Source of the DNA: Rhizophagus irregularis
Lineage: Eukaryota; Glomeromycota; Glomeromycetes; Glomerales; Glomeraceae
Direction: 5' to 3'
DNA: 64,000 nt
Assembly (NCBI RefSeq): GCF_026210795.1
Contig: NC_089436.1
Coordinates: forward strand, 4,898,001 to 4,962,000
Shown here: piece after piece, positions 57,279-64,000 of the stretch
Position numbering within the stretch: position 1 is the first letter of the stretch
Layout of the letters: the number at the start of each line of letters is the position of its first letter
The notes under the pieces: model-generated
What the model was told of the DNA's origin: nothing
Databases searched by the model: none
The model's input: the letters and a program-made list of their open reading frames with translations, nothing else
Program-made: the position numbers and the translations under genes

Positions 57279-60200
57279 ATGAATGGTGTAGCAAATGATT
57301 CAAATGGGCAGGCCAATGGTGTTAAAAAGACTTCGACTCAACTACAGATAATTGACGAAAACCAGCATTTTACGTGTGTTTAGTTATATTTAATATAAAT
57401 TTCGTTCTGTATTCTTTCTATTTAACTTTTAAATTGTTACATTTTAATAGACAAGAATTGTCACAGTCTATGAAAGATGAATGGCATTTAGCTGATTCCG
57501 GATTTAATTATAATCTGGTAGCAGTCTTTGGTTCACAGAGTACTGGAAAGAGTAAGCCCAATATTTTTTTTGATGAAGAATTTGATACCTATTTTGATAT
57601 TAATTCTTCGATTTTTTTTAGGTACTTTGTTAAATCGACTTTTTGGTACTAATTTTGACGTAATGAGCGAATCTGCTCGCCGTCAAACTACAAAAGGTAC
57701 AATCTTCATAGTTATTCCTTTTTGAGTTACAATCTTCGTATTAAATATCTCTTTGATTAGGTATTTGGATGAGCCGTGGTAAGGACATGAATGTTTTGAT
57801 CATGGATGTCGAAGGTACAGATGGTCGTGAACGTGGCGAAGACCAGGTATGCTCTATATTTTTAATTAGCTTATAGTGTTGGTTAAAATCAAAGATGAAC
57901 GTTCTAATTAATTGTTTAATGCGTATTTGTTATCGTAATTATTGTTTACAGTTGTGCTAATGGTTATACTATATATATAGGATTTCGAAAGGAAAAGTGC
58001 ATTATTTTCAATGGCTACTTCCAATGTAATTATTGTAAATCTTTGGGAACATCAAGTTGGTCTATATCAAGGTGCGAATATGGGTCTATTGAAGACCGTT
58101 TTTGAGGTTAACTTACAATTATTCCAAGCAGCAAGAGGGTAGGTTTAATTCGATACTGATTTTTTTTTTCTCGCGTGAGTGTTATCATGTTAATTTTAAT
58201 TGTCAAAATTCTTCATTTATTATTAGCAAAGAGAAGACGTTGCTACTTTTTGTAATTAGAGACCATGTTGGAGCAACTCCATTAGCAAATTTGGCTAATA
58301 CATTAACAGCCGATCTTGACAGAATTTGGCAGAGCGTTTCTAAAGTAATTATCTTTAATTATCATTATCATTATTATTTGCATTTGCAGAATTTAACATG
58401 ATTGTTTTTGCCAATCAAATAGCCTGAGGGTTTGGAAAATTGTTCCATCAATGACTATTTCGATTTTATGTTTACAGCATTACCACATAAGCTGCTCTTA
58501 CCAGAGAAATTTGAAGAAGAAGTAATTAAATTGCGAGAACGGTATACTTTTATTCTATATAAAAAAATTTTAGTCATTATTATTTGAAAAAAATTCTTAT
58601 GATATACATACTTTATTAGATTTGTAAATCAGAATCATAAGGATTTTGTTTTCAAGCCAAACTATAGTAAACGAGTACCTGCTGATGGATTTCATGTTTA
58701 CGCAGAAGGAATTTGGGTATGATAATAAAATTAAATTATAACTTTTTTTGTATTTATTTTGATCATTATTACTCTTCCAATACAGGATCAAATTATGTCC
58801 AATAAGGATCTTGATTTACCGACGCAACAAGAACTTCTTGCACAATACCGCTGCGATGAAATAGCGACGGTAAATAATATCATTATTACCTTTTGCATTT
58901 TATGATAATCCATTTCTAATTCTTTCCTTTAAATTTTTTGCTTCAGGTTGCTTTTGAAGCATTTTTGGGAAAAATAAAAGGATTTCGACAACCCATTGAA
59001 GCTGGAAAAATCATAGAAGGTTTAGGCCCACAAATGGAAGAAATCCGAAATACGACAATAAGTAATTGATTATTTTCATATCATATTTACATATTTAAGG
59101 TAGTATTATGTAATTTTCTAATGTTTTCGCAATTGTTTTTTTTTTAATAGAGCAATTTGATAAAGATGCATCTCGATATCATTCGGATGTATATAAACGT
59201 AAACGTAATGAAATACTTAACAAAGCAAATTCACAATTACACGCATTTTATTTGGGTCAATTGAAGAATCTCAGCAAGAAAGCTATTACCATGTTCAACT
59301 CTCGTATTCAAGTAATATTATTTTTCATCTTTCATATTTTATTATTAAAAAAAAAAGAATTGGGTTCTAAATACGTTCTTATATCTTAGGAAAAATTAAA
59401 AGGTGAAGGATACGATTTTGCCGAGGTGGTACTTAATGCTCGTAATGAGGTTGAAGATTACTTTAAAAAGAATGCAGAATGTAATTAAGTTTCAATGGAA
59501 TTATTTCGCTTTTGAATTCAACTTATATTAGCTTATTTTTATTAATATTTATTCATTTATTAAGCAATTGTTTTGACTGAAACTGACTGGACTTATGACG
59601 AAGAAATTACTCAGTTACAAGAAGGCATCGATGAAATTGCTGCCAAATCAAGAATTGAAGAAACTAAGAAAATGATAAACGGGTTGGAAGTAAGATTAAT
59701 TCGTATTATATTTGTTGTATTTGAGTAATTGGATATAAATTAAAGTGAATTTTGTTTTTTTTAAAAAAAAATAATAATTATTATAGAAAGCATTCCAGGC
59801 ACAAATAAACGAGTTTGTTACTTTATATTTTAAATCGCCAACTCCGGATATGTGGACGAAAATTGTTAATAAATTTCAAGAAGTTCTTGATAAGACCGAA
59901 CAACAACTTTTAAAGAAAGCAAAGAGTAATAATTTGTCATTATTTAAAGCTAATTTAGGTTTTATTATTGTTAATAACCGGAAATTTCTTAAATTTGATT
60001 AGGCTTTAATTCTTCTGAGGAAGAGAATGCTAAATCTGTTGAGAATCTTCGAAAACGATCTTGGCAACAGTTACGAAAGAAAATAGATGATGAACTTGCT
60101 GATAATATGTTTTTACTTAAATTACGTGAAAGGTAGCGAAAATATTAAATTATTTGTGCATGAGCCATTGTTAAATCGGTTAATTAAACTTTTTTTTTTT

Positions 60201-61032
60201 TAGATTTGAAGAAAAATTCAGATACGATGATGAAGGGTTACCAAAAGTTTGGAAACCCGAAGATGATATCGATGCACATTTCAGAAAATCCAGAGATGAT
60301 GTAATTTAGTTATTTTATAAAAAATTGAAAATAACTTTATTGACCATATAAATATTGGTAATTTATTTATATCATTATTTTATTTTAGGCACTTAAACTG
60401 ATACCACTATTTGCAAAGATTCAAATTGAAGGTATAGAGTTAGATATTCCATCAGATGAAGTAAGTTTTTTTTTTATTGTGTATAATAAATTATAATATT
60501 TTAATTGTGTAAGCATAAATTAATTACTTTTTGCATAGGAATTTGATTTCAATGAATCTTTAATCATTCTTTCTGAAACAAGACAACATGATTTGACTGT
60601 TCGTTTCAAACGTGAGTCTGATGCCTTCTATCTTGAAGCTAAACGATCCGTTGTTGCAACGACAGCTCGTGTACCATATTGGGTATTACTTTTACTTGGT
60701 AAGTTTCTATCTACCAAAGACGTTAATGATATTTATAATTTTTTAAAATATTAATTTAATACTTAAATTCATCTTTAGTCGTGCTTGGTTGGAATGAATT
60801 CGTGACAATCATCACATCACCAGTTTATCTTGTACTTTTTTCATTTGTCGGATTCGTTGGTTATATAATCTGGTTATTAAATTTATTTGGACCTGTAGAA
60901 TCATTCTGTCGTATGATAGGTACAGAGATTGTTAAACTTGGTTCAGATAAAGTTCGTAGTAGTTTACAGGGAGGATCAACAGGCGAAAAGTTGAGTCAAT
61001 ATATCGGAGGAGAATCTAAGAAAGAACAATGA
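57279..61032 (+). CDS. SEY1: SEY1, dynamin-like GTPase for ER membrane fusion
   Basis: Nineteen exons with GT-AG introns; first exon 57279-57373 and last 60779-61032. The boundaries of all others are clear (57451-57551, 57622-57696, 57761-57846, 57981-58138, and so on). They sum to 2277 nt, giving 758 residues, near the family's usual length. The GTPase domain has the P-loop GSQSTGKS (residues 59-66), switch I RRQTTKGIW, G3 [14 protein letters not shown] and the G4-like IRDH. A long helical-bundle region follows ([26 protein letters not shown]). A hydrophobic hairpin at about residues 667-710 ([33 protein letters not shown]) anchors it in the ER membrane. The C-terminal tail contains an amphipathic-looking stretch. 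Sey1/RHD3/atlastin proteins tether and fuse ER tubules. The frame has no defect. It is convergent with the small secreted protein gene downstream. Confidence 0.97.
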
Positions 61033-61554
61033 TTGTAATTAGAATTTATAAAACATCATTTATTTCAAAAATTCGGTTTAAAATTTCGTGTGTAATTTTT
61101 ATTTATTTATTTATTTTTTTTTTTTTGTGCAAATATTTTTCAGTTACAAAGTTCCAACTCTTTTTTTCTTTTTTTGTAATTTTCAATTTTAAAAAATAAA
61201 TACTAGATGTTTTACAATATCAAAAATATTTCCGATGACCGGTATACACGTTGTATATAGAAAATCACATGACTCTAATAACATGATCTCTTGGAATATT
61301 TTATTGGTTACTTTATTAAAAATAATTAAAATAATAATTACATACAATTTCTAATAAATCTATGGTTAATTAAATACCAATATAATAATTACGCTAGAGA
61401 ACTCTTTTACAATTTTTTTTTTTTCTTTTTTTGATTTTTTAAAAAAAATTATTTACAATTTATTATCTCAGTAAAAAATGTTCATTAATTGATTTTTTTG
61501 CCTTGGTTGAACTTTACCAAGTTTCGACTTGGAATTGGGATAATTATTGGGGAT
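61033..61554. other. Convergent intergenic region
   Basis: This holds the 3' untranslated regions of SEY1 and the secreted barrel protein, 522 bp apart. Poly-T and poly-A runs and AATAAA-like motifs fit two convergent polyadenylation regions; no gene is seen. Confidence 0.6.
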
Positions 61555-61932
61555 CTAGGAAATAAACTCCCATGTGACTAAGATTCTACCTCTTTTTCGA
61601 TCTGCAAGTTTATCAAAGGCGGCAGGACTTAGGTCTATATCACCAGGTTTACAGCCAGCACAACGATCCACACATCTGACAATTACCGATTTACTACCGA
61701 ATTTAACTTTTGCTTTTCTTCCGCAGTTTTTATTTTTATTAGGATTACCACCAGGAGAAGGATCAAAATTTTTAGCAGGGAGAGCAAAAACGAGTTCTGA
61801 ATTCTTATTTGTAGTTCCACAGGCTCCAAGGCCTGTATAGTAGAATGTAGCATCACCTTTAAACGCATTAACGTTGATGAATACTAACATGATAGCCAAA
61901 AGAAACAATGTAATTTGAAGTAATCGGGTCAT
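61555..61932 (-). CDS. Small secreted double-psi beta-barrel (RlpA/expansin-like) protein
   Basis: A single exon encodes 125 residues. Residues 1-23 form a signal peptide with a Leu/Ile/Val-rich core, probably cut after VNA. The mature part has the double-psi beta-barrel pattern: GDATFYYTGLGACG at the start, then FALPAKNFD, CGRKAKVKFG, VRCVDRCAGCKPGDIDLS and AFDKLA, ending RILVTWEFI. Five cysteines (38, 70, 87, 91, 94) suggest two disulphides plus one free. Asp98/Asp100 in GDIDLS sit where barwin- and expansin-like folds place the catalytic or cell-wall-binding Asp. There is no C-terminal carbohydrate-binding domain, so it is not a full expansin. Such small secreted proteins loosen or bind walls, or act at host interfaces. 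The role here is inferred. Confidence 0.88.
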   Translation of the reverse strand: MTRLLQITLFLLAIMLVFINVNAFKGDATFYYTGLGACGTTNKNSELVFALPAKNFDPSPGGNPNKNKNCGRKAKVKFGSKSVIVRCVDRCAGCKPGDIDLSPAAFDKLADRKRGRILVTWEFIS

Positions 61933-62065
61933 ATTTCCTTTAAAGAAGTTTTTGAATTATCTGATAAAGAAGATTAAAGAAGATAAGAATTTCTTTTAAA
62001 CAATTAAAGAAGATATTTTCTTTTTTTCTTTTTTTTGTTGTTTTGCTGAAGGTATTTCAAAGAGG

Positions 62066-62075
62066 GTTTATATGT
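62066..62075 (-). promoter_or_regulatory. Possible TATA element of the secreted barrel gene
   Basis: On the minus strand, ATATAAACCC lies about 135 bases upstream of the ATG. A pyrimidine-rich stretch of CTTCTTT units (61930-62030) lies between them, common upstream of strongly expressed fungal genes. The position is plausible but unproven. Confidence 0.35.
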
Positions 62076-62099
62076 GAAAAAACAAAATGAAAAAAACCG

Positions 62100-64000
62100 G
62101 AATTGATTAAGGGTAACAGGTTACGGATCTTGATACCGGATAATTTTTATTTCCTTTTTTGTAATTCTATTTAAGGAAGACGTATCAAAAAAAAAAAAGA
62201 ATATTTATAAATAATCTGAAGAAATAAATAAATAAATAATAAAAACTATTCGATCGTTAAATCGGAACTAGCGGAGTTTTAAAGAATCTTTTGTTTCAAA
62301 ATTCTAATTTTGGTTAATAATATAAATGATCTTAAAGAAATATTTTATTATTGTAAATTATATAAACTGTCATTTTGGCTGTTTGGCTGATAATTTGCAT
62401 ATAGGAATGTAGGACAAAAAGGTTTTAAATAGTGGATTTAATAAGATTAGATTTTTTTGATTTTTTGTAAAGTTGTACACATTATAATACCCGAGATGCG
62501 TGTACTTTTTTTTTAATTTTCCAATTATATTTTTTTTTATTAAAATTTCCAAAGGAAGGTTTTTTTTTTTTACGTTTTAAAATTCTTTGTAATTCGATTG
62601 GAACAAAATAAATTTTTGAATGATAACAATTTTGACCACTATCGGTGATTCTTTTTCTGAAACAGTTTCATGGTTTTCATTTGAATTAAAAAAGGAAATT
62701 CATTGCGAAATTTTTACTTCCAAGATCGAACTTTTTTTTTTATAATATAGATAAATTTGAATTTTCATTTTTGTTTTTACACTAAACATTTTCAGAAAAA
62801 AAAAGAAATCAATTAACACGATATACTGCAGAACAATTACAATAATACGGTAAGTTGTAAATCTAAACTAATTTAGGTTAACTTTCTTAAATGTTAAATA
62901 TTCCACAAAAGAAAATTAACCAAATATGAATTATTCCGAATCTAAAAATAGAGATGATATTTAACCAAAATTTCCTTTTTAAGATTTAACCGAAAAAGTT
63001 ATTGATTTTCCTTGTTGTTTGTTTAAATAGTTTTGACATAAAATGTTGATCAACAATTCCATAGTTTTTTAGAAATCATTGTTTATCAGTTATATACCTA
63101 TTATATATACCATTGTAATTACTATATATATACATATAATATGTTTTACAGCGATAAAGTTATAATCAAAAAAAAAAAAATAATGTCAACCATTTTCCCC
63201 TGCGTAGTTTCGTAGTCTCGGCCTATCAAATGATCAAATGATGTAATGTTACGTTATTACAATTTTTTCATTGTTCTTAAAAGTAAATGGAAAGTAATGG
63301 AGAAAAATGAAATAAAAAAAAATCATAGAGTTTCATCATATCTTTTGTTTATTATGATTTATTATTTATTTATTTATTATTGTTGTTTTTTTTAAATTAT
63401 ATTACATACTGTATATATATATATTATTATTTGTTTAACATGATACAAAAAATAAACAATTTTAATACATTTAAGGGTTAAGTATTCGAGTAACAAAATT
63501 GTTAAAGGAAAAAAAATCATTGTAATTTATTAAAGAAAGAAAAACCATTTTGTAATTTGTTAAAAAAAAAAAATATCATTATAATTTGCTAAAAAAAAAG
63601 AAAAAAAGCGATAAAATGCAAATATTAAATGGTTGCATATGAATTTCAAATTCATTATGATTATACTATAAAAGTAAAATAAGGGATTTGTTTTTTTTAA
63701 AAAAAAAAGATCACTGAATTTTTTTTGCCTAAAATGGTAGACCGAATTATTTTACAACTTCATTATTTTTCATTGTTTTTTATTATTTTGATCAGAAATG
63801 GGAAAAATGGGAAATTCCCGTGAAAAATGAAACCTTTTTTTTTTTTCATAGTTATTTCGAAAATTAGAAATGGATCTTTTTTGAGAACGTTTTTTAAAAT
63901 AAGTAATATAAATAAAATATTAATAAAAAAAAATATAATATATATACATATAACTATTATTAGATGGAACTTTTTTTATCACTTTTGTTTAAAAAAAAAA
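62100..64000. other. AT-rich intergenic end of the window
   Basis: I see no gene on either strand. It contains long A and T runs, a TATATATATA run near 63413 and a GAAATGGGAAAAATGGGAAA stretch near 63796. AAAATCATTGTAATTT-like units recur loosely at 63515-63590. Confidence 0.5.

Noticed and set aside
1-64000. tRNA, rRNA or other structured RNA genes
   Set aside because: I looked for cloverleaf-like and rRNA-like stretches and saw none convincing. A covariance-model scan would be decisive and could not be run.

Overview
The window looks like nuclear DNA of an arbuscular mycorrhizal fungus (Glomeromycotina, Rhizophagus-like). This is inferred from very low GC, short GT-AG introns (mostly 60-100 nt), an abundance of hAT, Plavaka (CACTA-like), MULE, Tc1 and LINE elements, and fungal housekeeping genes. 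No database search was possible, so the organism name is an inference.

Layout. Positions 1-1.6 kb are AT-rich and essentially empty, followed by an unrecognised, probably decayed coding stretch to 2.3 kb. From 2.7 to 46.8 kb the window is a transposon graveyard with some intact residents. At 6.0-9.75 kb is a broken coiled-coil / U-box locus whose last two exons are still open. At 10.0-12.28 kb a Tc1-type transposase carries three short inserted elements; its frame becomes coherent when each insert and one target-site copy are ignored. It abuts a decayed 5.3 kb hAT (12.28-17.59 kb), which holds two further inserts. A decayed LINE follows (17.6-20.7 kb), then a 50-bp tandem array and a Myb/SANT-like pseudogene (21.65-22.28 kb). 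A Plavaka-type element with long terminal inverted repeats spans about 22.9-32.8 kb. It carries a broken transposase on the minus strand, a second unrecognised five-exon gene on the plus strand, and an inserted, apparently intact 3.77 kb hAT (23.62-27.40 kb). A second intact hAT sits at 33.78-36.25 kb. A MULE pseudogene (38.45-41.60 kb) is split by two more transposons. From 41.6 to 47.7 kb I see mostly decayed, iterated AT-rich DNA.

From 47.7 kb the character changes to ordinary spliced genes: SUB2/UAP56 RNA helicase (six exons, minus), a Mlx/Max-like bHLH transcription factor (five exons, minus), the ER-fusion GTPase SEY1 (19 exons, plus) and a small secreted double-psi beta-barrel protein (minus). 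For SUB2, bHLH, SEY1 and the two intact hATs I reconstructed every splice junction; the summed exon lengths are exact multiples of three.

The most striking signal is a set of elements sharing one architecture: terminal inverted repeats beginning with TA, 8-bp target-site duplications, and bodies built from one short iterated word that differs from element to element (GCCGAAACT, CAGGT, TCAGATC, CCGGTCATC, TATCCAGATA, GCGCAT). The two intact hAT transposons carry such words next to their ends. I propose that the words are binding sites for element-specific BED-finger transposases, and that the short elements are passengers amplified through those sites.
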